64,000 nucleotides of DNA from Petunia secreta. Its lineage: Eukaryota > Streptophyta > Magnoliopsida > Solanales > Solanaceae. Below, piece by piece: positions 46,180-58,194 of this stretch. The DNA is taken from positions 3,038,001 through 3,102,000 of the forward strand of contig JARKIP010000042.1 of assembly GCA_029990175.1 (NCBI GenBank). The letters are read 5' to 3'. Position 1 is the stretch's first letter. Every line of letters begins with the position of its first letter. A model generated the notes under the pieces. That model saw nothing but the letters and a program-made list of their open reading frames with translations. It was not told the DNA's origin and did not search any database. The translations under genes and the position numbers were made by a program.

Positions 46180-46540
46180 CAGACCTTAAAGTGTTGACTT
46201 GTAGGGAAATTCTCTACAAGCTATACCAAGTGAATGCGAACTTGTAGGGAATTCTCAAGTTGTTCTTGCACCAGACCTTCAAGTGTTGCCCTTAAAGCAC
46301 AACTGCTAAGGATTAAAGTGTTGCCTATTAGGCACATGTGGAGTTTCTCTACATGTTGTTCTCACAGCAGACCTTCAAGTATTGCTTATAAGGCACAATT
46401 TCTAGCGATTTTTCTACAAGCTATAACAAGTGAATGCAGGACATATATGTGCCGTTACACCAGAGCTTTAAAATGTTGCCCAATTAGTCATAATTTACAA
46501 AAATTCTCTACAAGTTACTTCAAGTCAATGTAGGAAAAAC
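46180..46540 (+). repeat. Degenerate tandem repeat around AGACCTTCAAGTGTTGCC
   Basis: AGACCTTAAAGTGTTG, AGACCTTCAAGTGTTGCC, AGACCTTCAAGTATTGC and AGAGCTTTAAAATGTTGCC recur with TCTCTACAAG and CAAGTGAATG words between them, a loose unit of about 90-120 bases. No protein is conserved. Confidence 0.65.
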
Positions 46541-48240
46541 TATAATCCTCGCAACCAAACTACAATACTCGCAATTCTATAATTAAATTCTACAACAAAA
46601 ACACAGCTCGAATATAGTATAACTTTTTTACTTTTGCCGAATTGCCTATTATCGCTACTTGATAATTGATATAACGTCATTTTTTGGCTCTGCGATACTA
46701 TGTTTGGATCAGTATCAAAAAAATTCACATGTAGGTTTACTTAATATGCAGTTATATAGAATTTGAAAAAAATTATATATGGATTTTAAACGTAATTATA
46801 CAAAATTTAATGAAAATCTATGTATAATCAATATGATTTTGAAGATATTTACCTTTGAATCTTTATTTTCTATGAAATTTGGAGAATTTTAGGGTTAGAA
46901 TTTGCTGAAATTGATTGGGAAAGGAGAAACTGAGGTTATTTTTGCTAAGCCACTCTTATATTGTCACATTTCAATAAATTTTCCATTTTTAATGCACCCA
47001 TAGACGAATTCGTAAATTTTTTTTATAATAGGCACCACTTGAAGATACAAGTTTTGAAACATAGCCACTTGAACTCTAGAATAAATCGTTAAAACTAAAC
47101 CACAGTAAAATCCTGAATGGAAAATATCATAAGCTCCATGACAGATCACAGAGTTAGACATGAACTCTAGGATAACTTAAGATTTTTATTCTGGTTTACA
47201 AAACCTGGAGTTCTCAGATTGTTTTGCTTGAACTCCAGGATAAATTCAGGATTTTGTCATGTATGTAGTTTTTATTGTCTTTATTTCAAAAACTTTCAAT
47301 GTGGCTCTTCATCAAAAACTTTGTATATGTCAGGTTTTTTTTCAACTACCGCTCTAAAGGAGTAGTTATTCTGCAAAACTTCCCTTCACATCTAGCCTAT
47401 GCAATAATTCAGACTGTTCATAACTAATCCACGCTTAAGAAATTTTTGAAAAAATAAACACAATTTTCAAGTTCTGATTTACCAATTATTCACATAAAAT
47501 TATAGTTAAAATTTGTCTATAACTTTTAAACAACGGACCCCAAGTTTTAGACTTTCTCTCTTTCCAACAGCTGCTCTCCCTTTCTTTATATTTATTATTA
47601 ATATCAAATCTAATTTAGGGTCCTTTAAAAGAATGATAAAAAGATGCGTGCTAAGTAAAATGCGATTGATTTAAATGTATTTTTGATCCACATAAGAAGT
47701 GGAAAGATTGTCCAAAACCCAATAATTTTCCCTTGTTCTCCATTATGTATAAGACGCAAGCATCCCAAGAATCAAGAAACATATATGCTTCAAACATGTC
47801 GTCACAACGATTTAGTAATATACCAAAAATATGGTCGTTAGTGAATCTCTCCACTTTAAGTTACTTAAAATCCAACACATTTAAAATCCAACTATATCTC
47901 ACGTCAACATGTTTTGACCTTTCATAAAATGTAGAATTTTTCTAAAACATATAGTACTTTGACGGTAGCAATATATCACATACATCTCTCAAGAAAATCC
48001 GTAAGCACCATACATATGCAAGTAGTTTTAGAGTTTGGACCCATACCCATGAAATTAAAGTGTATTGGGATCGTGCTATTTACTTTGGTTTACGTCTAGC
48101 CAAAACAAAACTTCTCAAATCTTACATAAACCAAAACTAAACTTCTCAAAGCTTACATAAACCAAGTAATGGAGATATTGGACAACAGAAAACATTATGA
48201 GATTCTTACATTGCATCAATATTGGTTAGATTGTTTAAAT
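46541..48240. other. No gene identified
   Basis: AT-rich DNA with a repeated phrase TTGAACTC(C/T)AGGATAA near 47070-47240. It resembles non-coding retroelement or MITE material. Nothing is assignable on either strand. Confidence 0.4.
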
Positions 48241-49890
48241 AGAATACTAGAAATTTAATATTTTTCGACCACCGATTTAGAACTGAAATCCGGTGGTCGG
48301 AGCTTTCAGACCGATTTGGCTCAAAATTTTTTTGAAAAATTAATTTTTTAAATATTTTCGGGACAATTTGGTTGGTTGCTATTAATTTTTTTTTTTAATA
48401 TGACCGACCAAATCGGTCGGAGACTCAGATATTATACACGGGCAGATTCCTTTTTTATCTCTTTCTTTTCTTTCTTCCTTCTTCGACTCTCTTCCTCCTC
48501 TCTTGTGGGTAAAATCATAAAAAATCTAGCAAAGGACTACAAATCAACAAAGTTTTTTTTATCTCTTCCTACAAATTGGTAAGTTTAATTTTCTTTATTT
48601 TCCTTCTCAATTTTTTCCCAAAATGTGGAAAACCTAACTTTTTCACCCAAATATTTAGTTCTTCTATCTATCAAGGTGGGGGAGTAGTTAATCGATGGCG
48701 GTGGAGCAGAACTCCGGCCGGTGAGGTCAGTTTTCCAGCCAACAATTATTTTTTGTCCCAGATTGTGTTCTTTCTCGTTCGTTTGGAAATATAAAGTTCT
48801 GTGCTTTTGTTGGTATTATGCTAGTAGTCTTTTATTTTTCACAAGTATAGATTTTTTCTATAGGATTGTAGTTTTCTTTAGGATATTAAGGAGGAAAACA
48901 ACAAACACAAAATTAAAAAGTTAGTTAAAAAAAAAGAAGAAGATGTGGAAGTATTTAAGATGAATATATGAAAAACAAATAAATGAAAAGTAACAACCTT
49001 ATAGTCGTGTCTAGAGAAAAGTCCACCGCACTTGTGTTGCACTTGTTGGAATGATCGAATACGAAATATTAATTAATTGTGTTTTTGATGAATATTGTGA
49101 TGTAATATTTCATTGTGATAGTAAAGTATGTTTTGACAAGAAATATTGTTTCATCTTAATTAAATTAAAGATATTAATAAATTCCATATTATTTAGTTTG
49201 GTGCTAAGTTAAGAAAATAAAGAAGATTTTAAAGTTATATTGACAAAGTTACTTACCAATTAACTAAAATACGTAGGAGTTGATGTGAATAGCATATCCC
49301 CAACAAGTAGAAATATAGGGAGAAAGTTAGGTTCTTTTTATCTCACAAATTGCTAAAGTAAAATTTGAACCTTTTTAACCCTTTGTTTAGAATAGAATAC
49401 TTGTTTTACAATAGGGAGAAAGTATGAAAATTTTATAGCATAAACTAAGCAAATAAACTAGTATCACACTTAAATAATAATTTAATAGACATTAGCTATA
49501 AGAAATAAAGTAGCTACACAACTTAAAAAATTATATTTTGTCAATTGATTTGAATGAAACAAATTATTTTTAAATATCCATTTTGTAAGTTTTAGTCTAT
49601 TTCATTTGATTCTTGAAATATTGGATTTTAAACCAACTTATTATAGATAAGTAAATAGTTTATACATTTCAAAGAAATAAATATAAGTTGCAGCTAAGAA
49701 GAGTTATTAATTACTGAAGATAATCCAAGAGTACAACTTACTTAGTAATATAAAAGTAATAGCCAAATTAAACATGACTATGATATAATTGTAATAATAC
49801 TAGTAAGTTGTACAATTATTGTCTAATTATTGTCTAGTTGAAAATTGATATGTATCTCCATATTTTAAAACTTGTAATCTTTGTGTAGAT
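48241..49890 (+). promoter_or_regulatory. CACTA-2 5' end with 5' UTR intron
   Basis: Subterminal motif CCGGTGGTCGG near 48288, then a pyrimidine-rich leader at about 48450-48500. A donor GTAAGT lies at 48579 and an acceptor TGTGTAG ends at 49888, giving a predicted intron of 1310 nt. Both splice contexts match CACTA-1. Open frames at 48376-48924 have no conserved content. Confidence 0.6.
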
Positions 49891-52800
49891 ATGGAATATG
49901 GAAATCGTAGTTGGATGTATAATATAAATAATCCCAGGCGGTGGAGAATGATGTCTGAATTTACAAAAAGTGTTGAAGGATTTATTGAAAAGACGAAAAC
50001 ACTTAATGATTTTATAAGGCATGGACAAATTAAGTGTCCTTGTGAGAAATGCAAGTGCATAAAAGCACATAGTTTGGTAGATGTTGAAATACATCTTTAT
50101 AATAAGAGGATTGTGCCAAATTATTTTATGGGTGATGTTAATTTTCAAAATACTTATGGCTGTGGGAGTGGTCAGTTTGTGGAGAATGATCTGGATAATT
50201 ATCAAATGAATGATATGGTTAATAATACTTTTAGGATGCACCCAAAAGAGTCATCCCAACAGTACATCCCAACCAACTGTTGAACACGTTCCCAATGATG
50301 AGGCAAAACTCTTCAATAAATAGTTGGAGGAAGCTAGCTGTCCACTGTATAAAGGCTCAGTGCATTCTAAGTTGTCACTTGCTGTTAGATTGTTAAATAT
50401 TAATTTGATTTTAATATATCTCAAGCAGCCATGGATTCCATCATTGGACTTATGAATGAACTTAATCTGACTAACATGGAGTTACCAACTAATTATTACT
50501 ACACTAAGTTTTCTTCAGAGAGAATTCACTATTATGTCAATTGGTGTATGATATTCTATAAGGATGATGTCGAACTAGAAGCATGTAAATTTTGTGAAGC
50601 GGCTTGTTACAAGCTAGCCCTAAATGCTAAAAAGAAGAAGGTCCCTATTAAGGCGATGCATTACTTACCCCTTATACCTAGGTTAAAGAGGTTGTATGCG
50701 TCGATGAGCTCTACTCCTCATATAAGATGGCACCATGAGCGTACAAAAAGGACTGGCATTCTAAGTCATCTGTCAGATGGTGATACATGGAAATATTTTG
50801 ATAGGGTATATCTGACATTTGCTAGTGAACCAAGAAACATCAGGTTGGGTTTATGTTAAGATGGGTTCACTCCATTTGATGTCTCTTCTATACTATATTC
50901 TTGTTAGCCCGTATTTGTCACGCTGGACAATGTTCCGCCGGAAATGTGTATGACAAGTCCATATCTTTATCTAAATTGCATTATCCTGAGTCGACATAAC
51001 CCGTAAGCCTCGATTGATATATTTTTGCAGCATTTGATTGATGAGCTAAAGTTATTGTGGCATGAAGGTGTGGAAACATATGATATATCAACAAAATAGA
51101 ACTTTCGACAGCATGCTTCTTTGATGTGGACAATAAATAACTTTCCAGCTTATGGAATATTGTCTAGATGGTTCACTGCTGGCAAGTTCTCTTGCCCTTG
51201 TTGTATGGAAGACACAAAGGCATTCACTTTAACAAAAGGCGATAAGAACACATGGTTTGACTGTCATCGTCAACTTTTGCCAAATGGATTATCTGTTTAG
51301 GAATAACAGTAGTGCATTTATGAAGAATAAGACTGATTTTTATGAGCCTCCACGAAGGCTGTAAGACGAGAAATTTGTGATAGGTTTAAGGTGTATCCTA
51401 AGGTAATTGAGCAACAACCATCTAAACAACCTGGTTATGGTGTTGAACATTATTCGACTAAACAAAGCATCTTGTCTGAGTTGCCTTATTGAAAGGATTC
51501 TTCGACATAATCTGGATCCCATGCATATTGAAAAGAACTTTTTTGAGGTTGTCTTTAATACTATGATGGATGTCAAGAACAAGACAAAGAATAATGTGAA
51601 GGCCGGGTTGGACCTTCAAAAACTTTGTAGCCAATCTAAGTTACACTTATCTCAAGTCGGCAACAAGGCTCGGATGCCTAATGCCAACACACATTCGAAT
51701 TAAATTGGATGAGAAAAAAATGTTTTGTAATTGGATAAAGAATTTGAAGATGCCTGGTGGGTATGCATCAAATTTATAAAGGTGTGTTGATATGAAAAAG
51801 AGAAAGTTGACTCATATGGAAAGCCACGATTGTCACATTTTTATAGAAAACTTGTTCCCAATTGTATTCAATGACTTGCCTGATAAAGTATTGGAACCCC
51901 TCACAAAGATAAGCTTATTTTTTAAGAAGTTGCATTCTAAGGCGTTGAAAGAATAAAATCTTAAGTCGATGGAAAGTAACTTTCATGCAGTCTCAACTAA
52001 GCTGACAAAAGTATTTCCGCCTGGTTTCTTCAATTTAATGGAACATCTTCATATTCATCTTGCGAAAGAGGCACTACTGGAAGCCCGGTACACTGTAGAT
52101 AGATGTATCCTTTCAAGAGGTAATTTCCCCCTATCATTTGCTCAGTTTTTGTTTAGCTTAAGTAAATATTTTAATAAATGTATTATGCAGGATTATTAGC
52201 AAGTGTAAGCGGGATGTGAAAAATATGTCCCAAATTGAGGGGTCAATATGTGAGGCATATCTAGCTAGGGAAACTTCTCATTTTTGTTCATATTATTTCG
52301 ATTAGAATGTGCCATGTTTAAGAAATAGGCCGGATCAGCATGATGTTGGTGATAATAATGATTCAAATTATCCAGCATTTTTCATATTTAATCAACCTGG
52401 TAGAGGACCGGAGAAAGGTGACATAAAACCTTTCACTGACCGGGACAAAAAAACAGTTACAAACATGTGTTGTTGAATTGTCCTGATGTCCAACCTTTTT
52501 ACACGTATATACAATTCATTTTTCATTAACGCCTAACATACAATATCCCTCATTACTTTGTGGATCAATTTGGCGCTGCTGCTGTTTATGAAAACTTTAC
52601 AGATTGAGTTAGAAAATTTGTAACTGTTACATAAACTAATACGTATGTTTTTAGCTATATAATTGGTTTTACATCTAAAACTTTCTTGAACATTATGTAG
52701 GTTAAAAATCTGACTAATGGCATAAACATCCCATTGTTGCATGACTTATCTTACGAACCTAATTATAAATATAAGAAGATGTCTAAGTACGTTGTCAAAG

Positions 52801-53436
52801 AGTACATGTTTCATACAGAAGAATGGTCCTTAGGGAAGAAAACTAATAACAGCAATGTGTGTGTTAAAGGTGGTACTGGTGACCAGGACGTAGATTTTTC
52901 TGATATATTATGGTGTGATACAGGAGATTTTAGAAGTAAAGTTTACATCGGGTTGGCCTCGTAAAAAATTGGTGCTTTTTAACTGCAGGTGGTTTGATCA
53001 GAATCCTAAGGATATAAGGGTAAACCCATGTTCTAAAATAGATGAAGTTAATCACACAAGGTCATATGGACATTATGATCCTTTCATCATTGCCCAAAAT
53101 GTGAAACAATTGTCATTCATTCCTTATCCATCGACCAACAACAAAGCCAAATCCAAGGCTAAGGCCAATTGGTGGGCAGTTCTAAAAGGGAAGCTAGTGG
53201 GAAGAGTGGAAATAGATGATGTATTAGATGTTGCATTTAGAAATGAGGTTTCAAGTGTTCCCCTGATTGTGGATGAAGAATTAGCCGATCAGTTGAAACA
53301 TATTGAAGGCATCTATGAAGAGTTTGATGTTTTGGTGGTTAGATGTGGAAAAAAAAGAATAATTTTGGAGAAGGCACATCTAGGGCAATAGAGGAGGAAG
53401 AATACATTAATGATGTTGAAATAACAGAGGAAGAAT
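49891..53436 (+). pseudogene. CACTA-2 TNPD-type transposase, many stops
   Basis: Pieces in order: Transpos_assoc region at 49891-50280 (RSWMYNINNPRRW, CPCEKCKC); Transposase_21 from 50430 (MDSIIGLMNELNLTNM, MHYLPLIPRLKRLYASMSS). At 50860 the conserved CSDGFTPFD has become C-stop-DGFTPFD. Further blocks follow at 51060-51410, DUF4218 at 51500-52130 (DPMHIEKNFFEVVFNT, ESHDCHIF), a small exon at about 52200-52530, and DUF4216 at 52734-53390 (YKKMSKYVVKEYMFHTEEWS, VLFNCRWFDQ). The Asp/Glu-rich tail is cut at 53436 by the retrotransposon. At least ten stops or shifts. The frame at the site of CACTA-1's 2-nt deletion is open here, which makes this copy the reference for that defect. Confidence 0.88.
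53432..53436. repeat. Target site duplication AGAAT (left) of the Tat element
   Basis: AGAAT directly precedes the TG of the 5' LTR and recurs at 63218-63222 after the CA of the 3' LTR, a 5-bp duplication as expected for an LTR retrotransposon. Confidence 0.95.
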
Positions 53437-53811
53437 TGTATTGGATAAAAGATGACTAGGCCTGAAAAGGTAACACGTGTCTTCCACGTGGCACGGACAG
53501 ACATTTCTAATGGACAGACATTCGTCACGAGCATACCTGAAAGAGTTATGAAGCACTTCAACGGTCAACACGGTTTAAATGAGCAGTTATTAACGCAATC
53601 ATCCACGATCAATCTACTAATGGTCATTAAGGCAATCATTACAACCCAGCAGTTATGACTCCAACGGATATGTGACCGGCAGTTACTTATCCAGACGGAT
53701 CCACGCCCAGCGGTTACAAAAATTCTAACGGGTGCCTATCAGGCTTATAAATAGCATTCACATTAATCGATTGTAGAACAACTTTTACTTCCTGTCTGCA
53801 ATATCAATAAG

Positions 53812-53873
<62 letters not shown>

Positions 53874-54142
53874 CTTGCTCAGTTATTCCCTTTGTTCTTA
53901 TTTAGTTCTCTGCTTTGGTCTTCTGAAGAACGACTGATATCGAAGAACTCTCTCCGAGGACGAGTGATACGATATGGTTACTTCTCCTTGTCTACATTTT
54001 GCGCATTAATTTTATTAGCTCATATGTGCATATTGTTATCATCTCAGCTCATCGTATAAACTCTTAATCTCAACTATTGATCGTGACCCCGCAAATACAA
54101 ATTTAATTATTAATTGGCCTAAAATCGGATCTAGGTTAAATA
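53437..54142 (+). repeat. 5' LTR of the Tat element (706 bp)
   Basis: Starts TGTATTGGATAAAAGATG and ends CTAGGTTAAATA (the final CA changed to TA). It contains a TATA box TATAAATAG at 53746-53754 and a (CT)n tract of 55 bases at 53816-53870. The matching tract in the 3' LTR is 15 bases. Confidence 0.95.
53746..53754 (+). promoter_or_regulatory. TATA box of the 5' LTR
   Basis: TATAAATAG, conserved at 62863-62871 in the other LTR. It would drive sense transcription from about 53780. Confidence 0.75.
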
Positions 54143-54166
54143 ATTTGGCGACCACAGTGGGAGCCG
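54143..54166 (+). promoter_or_regulatory. Probable primer binding site
   Basis: TTTGGCGACCACAGTGGGAG follows the LTR within two bases. It starts TGGCGAC, as primer sites of Tat/Ogre elements often do. The tRNA species was not determined. Confidence 0.65.
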
Positions 54167-54244
54167 GACAATAGCCTTCGTAGGTTAATAGTTTATCTTT
54201 AACATTATATCTATTTTCGTCTATCTTTTTGCTCTATAACTAAC

Positions 54245-54559
54245 ATGGCAGAAAGTAATTCCCAACGAATTATCGCAAGAGGGAGTCAGGGATATATTCG
54301 CGTAGCAAATATTTTTGAAGTAAAGCAGAAGCCTGGTGAATCTCTTTTCCAATATATAGTTTGCTTCCAGAAAGAGCGAGCGCTACTCCCCGAGATGCTA
54401 GACAGGTGGGCGGTAATCGCGTTTACTTATAGTCTGGATGTGGGAAGCTCCACAGCTATGCGTCGATTGTACGAATCTCTCCGCGAATCCCCAGCAGTCA
54501 GCTGGTCGGACGTTTGTGGTCGTTACATTTCAAAGGTAAATGTTAACGAGCCCGAGTGA
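54245..54559 (+). pseudogene. Tat gag remnant
   Basis: The 104-codon frame contains RVANIFEVKQKPGESLFQYI, then VCFQKERALLPEMLDRWAVI and ESLRESPAVSWSDVCGRYI. These are typical of the middle of Tat/Athila-type gag (Q..GESL..Y..RF..). It starts abruptly and stops after NEPE. Most of gag, including any zinc knuckle, is missing, so a deletion joined the gag middle to the protease tail. Confidence 0.8.
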
Positions 54560-55025
54560 GAAGACTCTCGATGAGATTACCCTCACGACTCTTGCCGAAG
54601 GGGTAGCAAAGGAAACAACTTTCCATGTTGTCGATGCGGATCTAGCCTACAATATCATATTGGGCAGACCTTGGATCCACGACATGCAAGCTGTTCCTTT
54701 TACTTATCATCAAGTATTGAAGTTCCCATCCAAATGGGGAGTACGTGAGGTTCGAGGAGAGCAACGCTCTGCCCGAGATTGCTATTCTGTGGCTCTCAAA
54801 CTGCCCGAAGAAAACAAATAGCAATTACAGCAACCGGGGCCAAACATACCACCTGAAGAGGCTAAGTACGAGGTCTCAGAATTCATCACGAAGATGGACG
54901 AAAGAGAAAACCACATGCCAACCGTTGAAGCTTTGGAACCCGAAGAGCTGTTCGCCGACAAGCCAGAGCAGAAGGCGTATCTAGGGACCGAACTGAACGA
55001 GCGCCTACGAGGAGATATCCTCTAG
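54560..55025 (+). pseudogene. Tat protease remnant and linker
   Basis: KTLDEITLTTLAEGVAKETT, then FHVVDADLAYNIILGRPWIH and DMQAVPFTYHQVLKFPSKWG, is the C-terminal half of the retroviral-type protease of Tat elements (YN.ILGRPWLH). The DSGS active site lies in the deleted part. The linker to RT continues across frames (EELFADKPEQKAYLGTELNE) and meets a TAG stop at 55023-55025. Confidence 0.82.
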
Positions 55026-55070
55026 TTTCTCAAGGAGCAGCATACAACATTCGCCTGGTCTCACACAGAT

Positions 55071-56400
55071 ATGACAGGTATTTCTCCTGACATCATTACT
55101 CACAGGTTGAACGTTGATCCGTATCACGGCCCGGTGAAACAAAAAATGCGCCAGCAAGGAGCATTCCGGAACCAGGTCATCAACGACGAGGTTGATCGAC
55201 TGCTGAAGATCGGCTCAGTACGTGAAGTCAAGTATCCAGACTGGCTAGCCAATGTAGTTGTCGTACCTAAAAAGAACGGCAAATGGCGAGTCTGCATTGA
55301 CTTCACAGATCTAAACAAAGCCTGCCCGAAGGATTCATATCCTCTCCCCAGGATAGATCAGCTGATCGATGCAACGGCCGGACACGAAGTGCTAACCTTC
55401 CTCGACGCCTACTCCTACAACCAGATATTGATGGATCCCGAAGACCAGGAGAAAACAGCATTCATCACCTATCGAGATACGTACTGTTACAAAGTTATTC
55501 CTTTTGGACTGAAAAATGCAGGTGCAACCTATCAGCGTCTAGTCAATCGAATGTTCCACGACCATATCGGGAAGACTATGGAAGTGTACATCGATGACAT
55601 GCTGATAAAATCTAAACGAGCAGAAGACCATCTGGCACATCTGAAGGAAGCTTTCCGAATCCTGGATCAGTATAACATGAAGCTGAATCCAGAGAAATGC
55701 GCTTTCGGAGTCGGATCGGGGAAGTTTCTGGGATTCATTGTTTCTCAGCGTGGCATTGAAGTCAATCCCGCTCAGATTAAAGCCATTGAATCTATCCCAG
55801 ATGTACTTCACAACAGGAAAGATGTCATTAAACTAACAGGGAGAGTGGCAGCTCTACACAGGTTCATCTCCCGGTCATCTGACCGTTGCAAAAGTTTCTT
55901 CGATGTCCTAAAAAAAAACAAGGAGTTCGAATGGACTCCCGAATGCCAGCAAGCATTGAGGGATTTGAAAAAATATCTATCCAATCCTCTATTGCTCTCC
56001 ACGCCTCAGGAAGGTGTACAGCTGCTGATTTATTTGGCAGTCTCAGAGTCATCGGTAAGAGCTGTGTTAGTTCGGGAAGACAAAGGTAAACAACTTCCTA
56101 TTTATTACATTAACAAAGCTCTAATTGATGCAGAAACACGCTATCAATCCTTAGAAAAATTAGCACTGGCATTAGTAACTGCTGCTTGTAAGTTACGCTC
56201 TTATTTTCAAAGTCATTTGATAGCTGTGGTTACAACTTTTCCTTTGCGAAATGTTCTGCACAAACCTGAATTTTCAGGAAGGCTGGTGAAATGGGCTATA
56301 TAATTATCTGAATTTGATATCACCTATCAGCCTAGAGTAGCGATAAAATCACAAGTCCTAGCAGACTTCGTAGCAGACTTCAGCACTAACATATACCCTG
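55071..56400 (+). pseudogene. Tat reverse transcriptase and RNase H
   Basis: A 410-codon open frame (55071-56303). The RT fingers begin HRLNVDPYHGPVKQKMR, with KKNGKWRVCIDFTDLNKACP and FLDAYSYNQI (first Asp). Then come PFGLKNAGATYQRLVNRMF and VYIDDMLIKSK (YIDD box, about residues 178-183), and ILDQYNMKLNPEKCAFGV. The connection and RNase H follow: DVLKKNKEFEWTPECQQAL, LIYLAVSESSVRAVLV (the first RNase H Asp is Ala here, as is usual in Tat), RYQSLEKLALALV. A stop after RLVKWAI at 56301 interrupts it; the next text (LSEFDITYQPRVAIKSQVLA) is back in frame after that stop. RT itself looks intact, but no initiation context precedes it. Confidence 0.9.
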
Positions 56401-56429
56401 AGGCAGAAAGGGAATCTATTCTTTATGCA

Positions 56430-56780
56430 GGGCAGGCTCCCGGCACATGGACCCTTCACACAAATGGCTCCTCGAGCGTCAAAGGGTCCGGCCTTGGACT
56501 GGTCCTTGTTGCTCCATCCGGCGAAACGGATTGGAACTAGCCCGAAGTTATGGAGCAACCATCGTCAAGCTAAAAAAGCGACTCTCAGCTTGTGGTTAAT
56601 CAATTCAATGGAGGTTTCATTGCACGAGAATCCAGGATGCAAGTATACCTCGCCCGAGTGAAAGAGCTCCTAGCACAGTTTGGCGAATGGGAAGCAGTCC
56701 AGATTCCACGGGAAGAGAACCATGAAGCCGATCCCCTTGCAAACATGGGGTCAGTGGCAGAGATAGGGGCAGCCAGCTCT
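56430..56780 (+). pseudogene. Second (archaeal-type) RNase H, broken
   Basis: WTLHTNGSSSVKGSGLGLVL at about 56450-56507 is the start of the additional RNase H found in Tat elements, with the usual catalytic Asp of the DGSS motif replaced by Asn. The central part (the NNEAEYEAL helix) is deleted around 56520-56540. The domain resumes with SDSQLVVNQFNGGFIARESR at about 56580. Because of the lost Asp and deletion it cannot be active. Confidence 0.8.
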
Positions 56781-58086
56781 TCAGCTGTTGTCCAACTTCT
56801 CTACATGACCATGGATAGAGAAAAGTTCGAAGTCAACACCATCAACGCTACTTGGGACTGGCGGAATGATATAACAAATTATCTTATCCATGGAACTCTG
56901 CCGGCAGATGCAAAAGCTGCACGCAAACTCCGAGTGAAAGCTGCCCGATATACAATTCTCAACGGCGAGCTTTACCGGAGGATGTTCGCAGGACCTCTTG
57001 CAAAATGCCTTGGACCTAATCAAATCAATTACGTAATGAGAGAAGTCCACGAAGGCTGTTGCGGAAATCATTCCGGAGGTAAGGCACTAACCCGGAAGCT
57101 GATTCGTGCAGGCTATTATTGTGACAAGATGGAGAAAGATATGAACGAGTTTGTCAAGAAGTGTGACAAATTCCAAAGGTTTGCTCATCTTCTCCACCGA
57201 CCAGCAGAGCCACTCCATTCAATAATCTCCCCGTGGCCCTTCATGAAATGGGGGATGGACATCGTTGGACCTCTTCCCACAGCACCAAGAGGGATGCGGT
57301 TCCTATTGATCATCACTGACTACTTCACAAAGTGGGTCAAAACGGCAGCATATTCAAGGATACGACAAACGGAAGTCGTCGACTTCCTCTGGCTTTTTGT
57401 CGTGTGTCGCTTTGGAGCACCTAAGGAAATAGTCATGGACAACGGCCCGCAATTCATCGGCCAGAAAGTGACTAGGTTCCTCAATGATCTGCACATCAAG
57501 AGGATCACTTCCTCTCCATATCATCCTGTTGCAAATGGACAGGCGGAATCTACCAACAAAATCACCGTTGAATCCCTTAAAAAGCGCCTTGAGCAAGTAA
57601 ACGGATGTTGGGTAGAGGAGCTACCTGGAGTATTATGGGCCTATCGCACAACTATAAAAATGAGTACCGGAGAAACTCCTTACTCATTAGTGTATGGTGC
57701 AGACGCTCTAATCCCAGTTGAAATCCGAGAGCCCAGCTTACGATACGCACATGCCACTGAGGAATCTCAGTCAATCTATCCGAAGAGCTGGACCTTCTTG
57801 AAGAACGTAGAGAGCTAGCCCTTACGAGTAGTCGCTCAAAAAGAACGAATCGATCAATACTACAATCGGGGACTGCGCGTACGAAGTTTTCAAGTCGGGG
57901 ACTTTGTACTCAGAAAAGTCTCCCAGAGCACAGAAGAAACAAATTCAAGGAAGCTTGGTCCTAATTGGGAAGACCCCTACAAAGTAATTGCTTCAGTCGG
58001 CAAAGGGTCTTATCGTTTGGCACGACCAGACGGCTCTACTGTCCCGAACAGTTGGAATGTGGTTCACCTCAAAAGGTATCACTTTT
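56592..58086 (+). pseudogene. Tat integrase, mostly open but damaged
   Basis: The open frame 56592-57818 (408 codons) covers the end of the second RNase H, then the zinc domain VHEGCCGNHSGGKALTRKLI, then KKCDKFQRF. The second Cys of the CxxC pair is Phe, so zinc binding is compromised. The DDE core is complete: KWGMDIVGPL, VMDNGPQFIG and NGQAESTNK. Then LPGVLWAYRTTIKMSTGETP and SLVYGADALIPVEI. After 57818 the frame shifts. The C-terminal part (QYYNRGLRVRSFQVGDFVL, WEDPYKVIASVGKGSYRLA, then WNVVHLKRYHF to a stop at 58086) is read in other frames. Confidence 0.9.
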
Positions 58087-58194
58087 AAGTGGTAAAACGG
58101 TCAGTTATCTTACACTTATCTTTTATCTTTACAAAAGTTCTTACTTTTATTATTTATTTTTTCTAAATGGTACTAACGACCTATAAAAAGTGAG

